A stretch of DNA of 14,602 nt from JANMDR01 sp031376425. Its GTDB lineage: Bacteria > Pseudomonadota > Gammaproteobacteria > Burkholderiales > Usitatibacteraceae. A program made the position numbers and the translations under genes. This document shows positions 1 to 8,200 of the stretch, one piece after another (within the stretch, counting starts at the first letter, position 1; each line of letters begins with the position of its first letter). The notes beneath the pieces were generated by a model, which was not told where the DNA came from, did not search any database, and was given only the letters and a program-made list of their open reading frames with translations. The stretch lies in the NCBI GenBank assembly GCA_031376425.1, contig JANMDR010000261.1, forward strand, positions 1-14,602, in the 5' to 3' direction.

Positions 1-612
1 AGCGATGGTTTCAAGTTCACGTTGTGCGGCAAACTGGGCTAGGCGCAAACTTTTTCTATCAAATTTGCCGTCAGCAAAATAGCGCTCTGAATAGCTCACA
101 CAGCCCATGTATAGGCTTTCTGCAAGCTTTGGCTTTAAGCGTGTGCCGATGATAAATTCCGTTGAGCCACCGCCAATATCTACTACTAAACGTTCAGCGC
201 TCATGGGTGGCAGGCCGTGCGCTACGCCCAAATAAATTAACCGCGCTTCTTCGCGGCCCGCAATAATTTCGATTGGATATCCCAGTGCCGCCTCTGCAGC
301 GCGCACAAATTCTTTCGCGTTTTTCGCTACCCGAAACGTGTTGGTGCCCACCGCACGCACGCAGGTGGGCGGCATGCCGCGCAATCGTTCACCAAATATT
401 TTTAGCGCGTTTAATGCGCGTTCAGCGGTTTTAAGCTCAATGGTCTTGTCGGCGGTAATACCAGCGCCTAGGCGCACAGTTTCTTTTAAGGAATCGTGCA
501 TATAAAGCTGACCATCGACCACGCGTGAAATTTGTAGGTGAAAGCTGTTTGATCCTAAATCAGCGGCGGCCAAGGTTTCAGGCAAGCTAATAGGCAATAT
601 GCGATTTGGCAT
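1..612 (-). CDS. ppx: Exopolyphosphatase Ppx/GppA family, N-terminal part (runs off left edge)
   Basis: Reading the minus strand from the ATG at 612-610 gives 204 uninterrupted codons up to the window edge, so the C-terminal part is missing. The fold is the actin-like ASKHA phosphatase type. Residues 17-24 (ADLGSNSF) form the first phosphate-binding loop, residues 144-152 (VDIGGGSTE) form the second, and GREEAR at 119-124 carries the Glu equivalent to catalytic Glu121 of E. coli PPX. Enzymes of this family remove terminal phosphate from inorganic polyphosphate, and some also hydrolyse pppGpp. Its divergent partner is ppk, so synthesis and breakdown of polyphosphate are encoded back to back. 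No strong Shine-Dalgarno precedes the ATG. A Pho-box-like site with a well-spaced -10 lies just upstream. GppA is an alternative name, but pairing with ppk favours Ppx. Confidence 0.94.
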   Translation of the reverse strand, partial: MPNRILPISLPETLAAADLGSNSFHLQISRVVDGQLYMHDSLKETVRLGAGITADKTIELKTAERALNALKIFGERLRGMPPTCVRAVGTNTFRVAKNAKEFVRAAEAALGYPIEIIAGREEARLIYLGVAHGLPPMSAERLVVDIGGGSTEFIIGTRLKPKLAESLYMGCVSYSERYFADGKFDRKSLRLAQFAAQRELETIA

Positions 613-633
613 CGGTAGGTCAGTCGTTTAATG

Positions 634-668
634 ATTAAATTCTCATGAGTATGTCATAGGACGGACAG
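634..668 (-). promoter_or_regulatory. Candidate Pho-box promoter directed at ppx
   Basis: On the minus strand, 668-651 reads CTGTCCGTCCTATGACAT: two 7-mers separated by 4 bp. They resemble the PhoB direct repeat CTGTCAT-N4-CTGTCAT, with 5 of 7 matches in each half. Exactly 11 bp downstream is TTTAAT (639-634), one base from the -10 consensus. This spacing is as expected for PhoB-activated promoters, which lack a good -35. Transcription would start near 627, leaving a leader of about 15 nt before the ppx ATG. The call is by eye; binding and phosphate control are inferred. Confidence 0.4.
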
Positions 669-739
669 ATAAAAATTACTCGTAACGATAGTGTCGTATT
701 TTGTGGGGCTAAGCAAAATAGCGACAACTTAAATTTAGG

Positions 740-770
740 CTGTCGCAATTCTGTAAGATATCACTATTAT
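740..770 (+). promoter_or_regulatory. Candidate Pho-box promoter directed at ppk
   Basis: Positions 740-757 read CTGTCGCAATTCTGTAAG, two CTGT-headed 7-mers with an 11-bp period. This is about 13 of 18 matches to the E. coli Pho-box consensus. A -10-like TATTAT follows at 765-770, with a 7-bp gap that is shorter than the usual 10-11; TATGCT at 768-773 would fit that spacing better but is a poorer match. Either choice puts the transcription start inside the first codons of the longest ppk frame, which bears on the ppk start. The arm TGTCGC (741-746) also pairs with GCGACA (721-726). Confidence 0.4.
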
Positions 771-2913
771 GCTAAAAACTTCGTCTACCAAAGCGCGATC
801 CAATAAAACCGACGCGAAAAATATGCAAGCTTTGCCTCTAATAGCGACACCAGACCAGCAATTTTTAAATCGTGAAACGCAGCTTCTTGCATTTAATCGG
901 CGCGTGATGGCGCAGGCGGAAGACGTAAAAATTCCCTTGCTCGAACGTTTAAAATATTTGGCGATTGTTTCGTCAAATTTAGACGAGTTTTTTGAAATTC
1001 GCGCCGCCGGATTAAAGGAGCAAATTAAGCTGAAAGCCTCAGTTCGCGGGCTTGACGGAGCGACCGCAGGGGAAGTATTCGCCCGAGTCGTGCTTGAAGC
1101 GCACGAGCTAGTGGCAAAGCAATATGCATTACTAAATGATGCATTGTTTCCCCAAATGGCGGCGGAGGGCATTCGTTTTTTGCGCCGCGCGCATTGGAAT
1201 ACCGCCCAGCAAGCGTGGGTGAGGGCGTATTTTTTTAGAGAAATGATGCCGCTGCTAACACCCATTGGGCTCGATCCTGCGCACCCATTTCCCCGAGTGT
1301 TTAATAAAAGTTTAAATTTTGCAGTAGAGCTAAGTGGTCGGGATGCTTTTGGTCGGGATGCGCAGCGTGCGATTGTGCAAGCGCCGCGTGTACTGCCGCG
1401 TGTAATTAAATTGCCCGCTGATGTAACTGATGGCGAGAATGATTTTATTTTCTTAACCTCAGTATTACACCAGCATGTGGGCGAGCTCTTTTCAGGGCTG
1501 GAGGTGCTCGGCTGCTATCAATTTCGCGCCACCCGTAATAGCGATTTATTTGTGGATGATGAGGAAGTAAAAAATCTGCGCACGGCATTGCAAGGCGAGC
1601 TACCGCAGCGGCATTTAGGTGATGCGGTGCGGTTAGAAGTGGCCGACACATGTTCTGAATCGATGACGCAGTTTTTGCTTTCCCAATTTGAATTGGACGC
1701 CGATGATTTATATCGTGTGAATGGGCCGGTAAATTTGGTGCGTTTAATGAGCGTGCCTGACCAAGTTAACCGGCCTGATTTAAAATTTGCGTCGTTTTTG
1801 GCTGGTGTTCCAAAATCGCTCGGCAAGGGCGTCGGCCTGTTCGAAACTATTCGCAAAAATGATGTGCTGCTGCACCATCCGTTTCAGTCTTTTGCACCCG
1901 TTATTGAGTTTATTGAGCAAGCTGCAAAAGACCCGCAAGTCGTTGCCATCAAACAAACCGTTTATCGCACCGGCACCGATAGTGTGATTATGGAAACGTT
2001 GATTGAAGCCGCTAAACGCGGCAAAGAAGTGACTGTAGTCGTGGAATTGCTAGCGCGGTTTGATGAGGAGGCTAACTTAAATTGGGCGGCGCGGCTTGAG
2101 GAAGTAGGTGCCCATGTAGTTTATGGTGTGGTGGGGCATAAAACCCATGCAAAAATGGCGCTGATTGTACGGCGCGAAGCCCATGGATTGCGCCGTTACG
2201 TGCACCTAGGCACTGGCAATTATCACCCGCGCACCGCCCGTATGTATACCGATTTTGGGCTTATAACCTGCCAAGACGACATTTGCGCCGATGTGAATGA
2301 TGTGTTTGCGCAACTCACCGGGTTGGGGCGTGCAAGCAAGCTTACGCACCTGTGGCAAAGCCCTTTTACTATGCACGATCATGTCATTAAAGCCATTCAC
2401 ATTGAAACCAAAAACGCCGAAGCTGGCCAGCCCGCCCATATCATCGCCAAAATGAATTCTTTACTAGAGCCAGAAGTGATTCGTGCGCTCTACGCGGCTT
2501 CACACGCTGGCGTAAAAATTGATTTAATTGTGCGCGGCGTTTGTGCACTAAGGCCGGGTGTGAAAGGCTTAAGCGAGAATATAAAAGTGCGCTCGGTAAT
2601 TGGCCGTTTTTTAGAGCATTCGCGCATTTTTTATTTCAAAAGCGGTGGTGCCGATTTGGTCTATATTTCCAGCGCAGATTGGATGGATCGAAACTTCTTC
2701 CGCCGCATAGAGATCGCCACGCCGGTGCTGTCATCCAAGCTTAAAAAGCGGGTAATAAACGAAGGCCTGTTACCCTATTTAAGCGACAACACCAACGCTT
2801 GGGAAATGGATGGTGACGGCAATTACATGCGCACCAAATTATCAGCGCGAAGCAAAGTGGTACGGCGCAATGCCCAAGCGGATTTGCTGACGGCGTTGGG
2901 TGGTGAAGGGTAG
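769..2913 (+). CDS. ppk: Polyphosphate kinase Ppk1
   Basis: The 714-residue protein matches the full Ppk1 family. It reversibly transfers the gamma phosphate of ATP to polyphosphate at the inner membrane. The N-terminal helical domain begins near residue 32 (FLNRETQLLAFNRRV) and contains SSNLDEFFEIR. The first phospholipase-D-like catalytic domain carries the autophosphorylated histidine in KTHAK at His460 (E. coli His435). The second carries LEHSR with His617 (E. coli His592), followed by the conserved SSADWMDRN. Compared with E. coli Ppk, the longest reading has about 30 extra N-terminal residues. Neither the ATG at 769 nor the one at 823 (Met19) has a convincing Shine-Dalgarno, and a putative promoter overlapping 769 makes 823 a serious alternative. 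The gene is divergent from ppx and ends before a strong terminator. Function is near certain; the start is not. Confidence 0.97.
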   Translation: MLKTSSTKARSNKTDAKNMQALPLIATPDQQFLNRETQLLAFNRRVMAQAEDVKIPLLERLKYLAIVSSNLDEFFEIRAAGLKEQIKLKASVRGLDGATAGEVFARVVLEAHELVAKQYALLNDALFPQMAAEGIRFLRRAHWNTAQQAWVRAYFFREMMPLLTPIGLDPAHPFPRVFNKSLNFAVELSGRDAFGRDAQRAIVQAPRVLPRVIKLPADVTDGENDFIFLTSVLHQHVGELFSGLEVLGCYQFRATRNSDLFVDDEEVKNLRTALQGELPQRHLGDAVRLEVADTCSESMTQFLLSQFELDADDLYRVNGPVNLVRLMSVPDQVNRPDLKFASFLAGVPKSLGKGVGLFETIRKNDVLLHHPFQSFAPVIEFIEQAAKDPQVVAIKQTVYRTGTDSVIMETLIEAAKRGKEVTVVVELLARFDEEANLNWAARLEEVGAHVVYGVVGHKTHAKMALIVRREAHGLRRYVHLGTGNYHPRTARMYTDFGLITCQDDICADVNDVFAQLTGLGRASKLTHLWQSPFTMHDHVIKAIHIETKNAEAGQPAHIIAKMNSLLEPEVIRALYAASHAGVKIDLIVRGVCALRPGVKGLSENIKVRSVIGRFLEHSRIFYFKSGGADLVYISSADWMDRNFFRRIEIATPVLSSKLKKRVINEGLLPYLSDNTNAWEMDGDGNYMRTKLSARSKVVRRNAQADLLTALGGEG

Positions 2914-2935
2914 GCTTGGTGACTTTTAGGGCACA

Positions 2936-2980
2936 AAAAAGCCTGTAGGTTCCTTACTTTAGGGAATCTACAGGCTTTTT
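2936..2980. terminator. Strong bidirectional rho-independent terminator
   Basis: Positions 2936-2954 pair with 2962-2980 without a break, around a 7-nt loop (2955-2961). The arms are AAAAAGCCTGTAGGTTCCT and GGGAATCTACAGGCTTTTT, with G-T wobbles only at 2949/2967 and 2954/2962. The A-run on one side and T-run on the other give a U-tract on whichever strand is transcribed. It lies between the convergent ends of ppk (plus) and the small lipoprotein gene (minus), so it can stop both. Confidence 0.93.
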
Positions 2981-3007
2981 ATTTTAGCTAACTAATACTA
3001 AATGCGG

Positions 3008-3220
3008 CTAGCGTAAGCCCGATGGCGTACGTCTTGCCATGTCTTGAAATTGTTCGGCTGAAACTACCACTACGCCGCTGTTGCGGCGGTAGTCTGTAGC
3101 ATATTTTGATTTTTCGATTAGCGATTTATCACCCGCTTCAGTTGCGACTGAAGCGCATCCACCTGCTAAGGTTGCAATAATTGCTGCGCCTAAAAGTGCT
3201 GATATTTGTTTTGTATTCAT
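3008..3220 (-). CDS. Small predicted lipoprotein, function unknown
   Basis: This 70-residue protein starts with a typical export signal: Lys4, a hydrophobic stretch at 6-19, then LAGGC with Cys22 as the likely lipidation site. The site is close to, but not a perfect, lipobox because position -3 is Ala. The mature part is only about 49 residues, charged in the middle (DKSLIEKSKYATDYRRN), with a short VVVV stretch and an Arg-rich tail ending in GLR. I do not recognise the family. The start is supported by GAGG six bases upstream of the ATG. It lies 74 bp downstream of bamD on the same strand and could be read from the bamD transcript or its own promoter; the bidirectional terminator closes the unit. 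Being small and membrane-anchored near bamD makes an envelope role plausible but unproven. Confidence 0.7.
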   Translation of the reverse strand: MNTKQISALLGAAIIATLAGGCASVATEAGDKSLIEKSKYATDYRRNSGVVVVSAEQFQDMARRTPSGLR

Positions 3221-3294
3221 GATTATCCTCGATTATTAGAGTGTTCGATTTTAAATCTAAACAAACGCATTAAATCTGAAGCATTTTTTAAAGC

Positions 3295-4080
3295 CTACCA
3301 AACCTTCCACCATGCGCTCTTTTCAACCGCACTTTCCGATTTATTACCCGGAAAATTCTTCTGTAGTACACGCCTATTATCCGCCGCTAAATCTTTCATG
3401 CCCATTTTTTCATATGCAGCTACTGTGACTTCTAATGCGCCTTCCAGCGCTGGAGCCTGAGGGTAGCGTTGTAAAATATTTTGCGCGCGGTTTACGGCAG
3501 CTAAAAATGCACCGCGATCTAGGTAGTAGCGAGCCGCTGCCAAATCGTGTTTGGCAAGCGAGTTCACTAAAAAGCCCATGCGGCTTCGGGAATCCTCCAC
3601 ATAGCGGCTTTCGGGAAAACGGGTAACGAGGTCTTTGAACACGTCAAACGACTCACGGAGTGCTTTTGGATCGCGTTCGGCTTGGTCAAGGTTAAATACT
3701 GAGCCTAAAATACCGAAATCTGGCTTAAAAAATGCCAAACCCTTCAAATACAACGCATAATCCACGTTTTGGTGGTTAGGATGTAGTTTAATGAATTTGT
3801 CACATGAGGCGGCTGCTTGTGTGGTGTCACCGTCGCGATATTGGGCGTAAGCAATATCAAGCTGCGATTGCTGGGCGTATTTACCGAAGGGGTATTTGGC
3901 TTCTAACGCTTCGTAGAGCTTAATTGCCGCTTGATTATTACCAGCATTCAATTCATCCTTAGCTTCTTTGTAAAACTGCTCCACTGTCCAGGTTTTTTGC
4001 GGATCGACCTTTTCGCCAAAGAATTGGCAAGCTGATAAGGCAAAAACTAACGGTAGAGCTAAAAATAATGATCGAAACAT
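3295..4080 (-). CDS. bamD: Outer membrane protein assembly factor BamD
   Basis: BamD is the essential lipoprotein partner of BamA in the complex that folds beta-barrel proteins into the outer membrane. From the ATG at 4080 the protein has 261 residues, close to other BamD/ComL proteins. A lipoprotein signal ends in LSAC with Cys18. TPR-type helical repeats then carry family landmarks: YEALEAKYPFGKYAQQ, the QLDIAYAQYRDGDTTQAAASC region, FIKLHPNHQNVDYALYLKGLA, and the C-terminal RYYLDRGAFLAAVNRAQNILQRYP. An in-frame ATG at 4095 would add MHWGS and has an AGGTG seven bases upstream. I prefer 4080 because it gives a normal-length signal peptide and has GGGGA close upstream. The neighbour in the opposite direction is rluD, a pairing also seen in E. 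coli. The C-terminus ends in WWKVW after a basic stretch. Confidence 0.95.
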   Translation of the reverse strand: MFRSLFLALPLVFALSACQFFGEKVDPQKTWTVEQFYKEAKDELNAGNNQAAIKLYEALEAKYPFGKYAQQSQLDIAYAQYRDGDTTQAAASCDKFIKLHPNHQNVDYALYLKGLAFFKPDFGILGSVFNLDQAERDPKALRESFDVFKDLVTRFPESRYVEDSRSRMGFLVNSLAKHDLAAARYYLDRGAFLAAVNRAQNILQRYPQAPALEGALEVTVAAYEKMGMKDLAADNRRVLQKNFPGNKSESAVEKSAWWKVW

Positions 4081-4089
4081 ACTTCCCCA

Positions 4090-5136
4090 ATGCAAACACC
4101 TGATTTAGAAGAACAAGATTATAACGTAAGCACGGGCGATGAGCCTGCAAACATCATTGATGACCTTGATGATGATGCTAACGACGCTTTGACCGACCCG
4201 CTTGATCAAGAGTTCCACACTACTTTATCGCTGGCGGGAATGCGTCTGGATTTGGCCTTGGCAAAGTTGCTGCCAATGTATTCTCGCAGCCGCTTGAGTG
4301 GCTTGATTCAAGATCAAGCCGTGTGGCTTGATGGAGTGTGCGCTACGCCTAAAACACGTTTAAAAGGTACGGAAGTTATTCGTGTAAAAGTGCTACCACG
4401 CCCCGAAGAAACCGCGTTTGAGCCAGAGGAAATGGACCTCGATATTATTTATGAGGATGATTTTGTGCTGGTCGTCAATAAAGCGCCTGGTATTGTGGTG
4501 CATCCGGCCAACGGTAATTGGACTGGCACCTTGCTAAATGGTTTACTTTATCATCTGCCTGACGCAGCATCGCTGCCGCGCGCGGGCATCGTGCACCGTC
4601 TCGATAAAGATACCAGTGGCATTATGGTTGTCGCTAAAACTGAGCCTGCCCAGCAAAATTTAGTGCGTCAATTACAGGCGCGCACGGTAAAGCGCGAATA
4701 TGTGGCGCTGGTGCAGGGAGAAGTAGAGCACCCCGGTACGATTCAGACGGGTATTGGTCGTCACCCAAAAATCCGCACAAAAATGGCAGTGGTGCCAGTG
4801 GAGGCCGGTGGCAAGCTGGCAATTACCCATTACAGCACCCTAGAACATTTCGAATTTCATAGTCTCGTGCAATGCAAATTAGAAACCGGTCGCACCCATC
4901 AAATTCGGGTGCATATGCTGCACGGTGGCAGGCCTATAGAGGGTGACCCTGTATACGGTGGCACTATCCGCGGCCTATCGCTTAACCAGCAGGCAGTTTT
5001 GCACGCTTTTCCACGGCAAGCTTTGCACGCGCGACGTTTAGGGTTTATCCATCCTGATACTAATAAACCGGTAAAGTTTGAAGCGCCAATTCCTGATGAT
5101 ATGGAAGACTTGATTGATGAAGTAGCGGATTGGTAA
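4090..5136 (+). CDS. rluD: 23S rRNA pseudouridine synthase RluD
   Basis: RluD converts three uridines in helix 69 of 23S rRNA (1911, 1915 and 1917 in E. coli numbering) to pseudouridine. The 348-residue product has an S4 RNA-binding domain at about 43-105 (GMRLDLALAKLLPMYSRSRL). The RluA-type catalytic domain follows: PGIVVHPANGN, then RAGIVHRLDKDTSG with catalytic Asp172, ETGRTHQIRVHM, and DPVYGG. Residues 1-40 form a strongly acidic extension (DDLDDDANDALTDPLDQE) absent from E. coli RluD. No in-frame ATG lies between 4090 and Met51, which is already inside the S4 domain, so the extension seems real. There is no visible Shine-Dalgarno before the ATG, and only 9 bp separate it from the bamD start, so its promoter must lie within bamD. 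RluC is less likely because motif order and the C-terminal HAPIPDDM-like end match RluD. Confidence 0.95.
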   Translation: MQTPDLEEQDYNVSTGDEPANIIDDLDDDANDALTDPLDQEFHTTLSLAGMRLDLALAKLLPMYSRSRLSGLIQDQAVWLDGVCATPKTRLKGTEVIRVKVLPRPEETAFEPEEMDLDIIYEDDFVLVVNKAPGIVVHPANGNWTGTLLNGLLYHLPDAASLPRAGIVHRLDKDTSGIMVVAKTEPAQQNLVRQLQARTVKREYVALVQGEVEHPGTIQTGIGRHPKIRTKMAVVPVEAGGKLAITHYSTLEHFEFHSLVQCKLETGRTHQIRVHMLHGGRPIEGDPVYGGTIRGLSLNQQAVLHAFPRQALHARRLGFIHPDTNKPVKFEAPIPDDMEDLIDEVADW

Positions 5137-5234
5137 CGTCCGCATAAATTTTTTATTTATGTAGTTGTTAATGCTTCTGCGTCTCGCACGGGGTATGTGC
5201 GTTAATTATTTTGATATTACTGAAAGAACTTTCT

Positions 5235-8200
5235 ATGCGCTTGCGGCCATTATTTGCTTCTGTTTTAGTACTGTTTTTTGCAAATGTTGTTTGGGCACAA
5301 ACCGTAACACCGGTTGTTGCAGACGCGGCAAAACCTAAGTCCGCATTTTCAGCAGCTACGTTCTCCGGCATTAAGCTGCGGGAAATTGGCCCAGCCGTCG
5401 CTTCTGGCCGCATCATTGATATTGCGGTAGTGCCGCATAAACCGGCCACTTGGTACGTAGCAGTGGCGTCAGGCGGGGTATGGAAAACCACCAATGCGGG
5501 CACCACATGGACGCCAATTTTTGATAGCGAAGGTTCCTACTCCATTGGCTGTGTGACCGTTGATCCCACCAACGAAAACGTGATTTGGGTCGGTAGCGGC
5601 GAGAATAATTCCCAGCGCAGCGTGGGTTATGGCGATGGTGTGTATAAATCGCTCGACGGTGGCAAAACATGGAAAAACATGGGGTTGAAGGCCTCGGAAC
5701 ATATCGGCAAAATCATTATTGATCCGCGCAATGCCGACATCGTATACGTCAGTGCGCAAGGCCCTTTGTGGGCACCCGGTGGCGATCGCGGACTCTATAA
5801 AACAGTGGATGGCGGTAAAAACTGGAACGCTATTCTTACCGTTTCAGAAAACACTGGGGTATCAGATTTATGGATGGACCCGCGTGATTCTAAAGTGCTG
5901 TATGTCTCGTCTTATCAGCGCCGCCGTCATCAGTGGACCTTGCTAAATGGTGGTCCTGAAAGCGCAATTTGGAAATCAACTGATGCCGGTGTAACATGGC
6001 GCAAGCTGGATAAAGGTATTCCAAAGGTTGATTTAGGCCGTATCGGCTTGGCCGTTTCCCCCGTGAATCCTGATGTAATTTACGCCATTATTGAAGCTGC
6101 AGATATAAAGGATAAAGGCATCTATCGCTCAAATGATCGCGGTGAAAGCTGGGCAAAGCAGTCCGATTATGTTGCCGGTAGCCCGCAGTATTATCAGGAA
6201 TTGATACCTGATCCAAAGAATGTAGACCGCGTATATTCAATGGATGTTTTCAATATGGTTACCGAAGATGGCGGTAAAACTTGGAAGCGCTTGGGCGAAA
6301 AACATAAGCACGTAGATAATCACGCCGTATGGATTGATCCAGCCGATACCGATCATTTGGTAAACGGTAATGATGGCGGCGTGTATGAATCTTGGGATCG
6401 TGGTGTTAACTGGCAATTTAAAGCGAACCTGCCCGTCACCCAGTTTTATCGTGTGGCTGTAGATAATGCGCTACCGTTTTACAATATTTATGGCGGCACG
6501 CAAGACAACAACACCTTAGGTGGGCCATCTCGGACAATGAACGCCAGCGGTATCGTCAATTCAGATTGGTTTGTGACGGTGGGTGGCGATGGCTTTTTTG
6601 CTGCCATTGATCCTACTGATCCTAATATTGTTTATTCGTCATGGCAGTATGGCGGTCTGATTCGCTTTGATCGGAAAACCGGTGAGCGCGTTGATATTAA
6701 GCCCCGCGCACAGCCGGGTGAGGCACCATTGCGCTGGAACTGGGATTCGCCGCTGATCATCAGCCCCCATAATCCAAAACGCTTGTATTTTGCGGCGCAA
6801 CGGGTATTTCGTAGCGATGATAGAGGCGACAACTGGGTGCCGGTTAGCCCTGATTTGAGCCAACAAATTGACCGTAATAAATTAAAAATTATGGGTCGGG
6901 TATGGAGCGTAGATGCAGTTGCTAAAAACCATTCCACATCGCTTTACGGCAGCGTCATTTCGTTGTCCGAAAGCCCTATCGTTGAAGGATTGTTATATAC
7001 AGGCACAGATGATGGCGTAGTGCAAATCAGTGAAGACGGCGGTAAAAATGGTCGCCAATCCGGTGCGCTCATCGGCATTCCGGCTAATGCCGCCGTGTCT
7101 GATCTTAAAGCTTCTACCCATGATGCCAGCACTGTTTATGCCGCATTTAATAATCACAAAATGGGCGACTTCAAACCCTATCTGCTTAAGAGCGCTGATC
7201 GGGGCAAAACTTGGGTTTCTATTGCAGGTGATTTGCCCCTGCGCGGCACCGTGCATACGATGGCTGAAGATCCGACAAGGGCCGGTTTACTCTATGTGGG
7301 AACGGAGTTTGGGCTGTATTTTTCACCCGATGCCGGGCGTCGCTGGATTCAGTTAAAGGGCGGTATGCCCACCATTGCTGTGCGTGATATTACGGTACAA
7401 AAACGCGAAGGTGATTTGGTAGTGGGCACTTTCGGGCGCGGCTTTTTTGTGCTTGATGATCTCACACCGTTACGCAATGCTAGCGATGAATTATTAGCCA
7501 AAGAAGCGGCCCTCATGCCGGTAAAAAAAGCGTGGATGTATATTCCCCGCACACCGCTTGGCGGACGCGATAAAGCATCGCAAGGTGCGGCATTTTACAC
7601 GGCACCAAATCCATTATTTGGTGCAGTATTTACCTATCATTTAAAGGATGAACTTATTACCAAACGCCAAGCGCGGTTAAATGATGAGAAGAAAATTCAA
7701 GCAAAGGGCGGTGATACTTTTTATCCCACGTGGGACGCGCTAGAACGTGAAACCCGTGAGCCTGCGCCTGCCGTAATGCTTATTATTACTGATTCTGCTG
7801 GCAATATAGTGCGTCGTATCAGCGCACCCACTAAGGCGGGTTTTCACCGCGTAGCGTGGGATTTACGCTATCCCGCAACTAATCCCACCCGCACCACGCC
7901 GATTGATGCAGAAGTTAACCCTTGGGATGAAGGTCCTCGCGGCCCATTGGCTTTGCCAGGCAATTACACAGCTACTTTAGAAAAATGGATTGATGGCAAA
8001 GTAACGCAACTCGCCGCACCAGTCACAGTGAGCACCGAGATCCTCGGTACCGCATCGCTACCCGCGCCAGATCGTGCGAAGGTGCTCGAATTTAGTATTA
8101 AAGTGGCGAGCCTGCAACGCGCGGTATTAGGCACTTCAGAGCTATCCAAAGAAGTTCAGCGCCGCTTGGACGCCTTAAAAATATCGCTCATTGAAACCCT

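Noticed and set aside
735..1265. Minus-strand frame of 176 codons overlapping the start of ppk
   Set aside because: It is an antisense shadow of the strongly conserved ppk N-terminal region and has no family resemblance.
4024..4053. TTGGCA -35-like hexamer as the rluD promoter inside bamD
   Set aside because: No acceptable -10 lies 16-18 bp downstream.
5143..5161. CATAAAT-TTTTT-ATTTATG hairpin after rluD as a terminator
   Set aside because: The stem is seven A/T-rich pairs with one G-C pair and is not followed by a clean T-run, so it is too weak to call.
5185..5201. CGCAC/GTGCG inverted repeat before the propeller gene
   Set aside because: Five base pairs with a seven-base spacer is expected by chance; no promoter elements could be tied to it.
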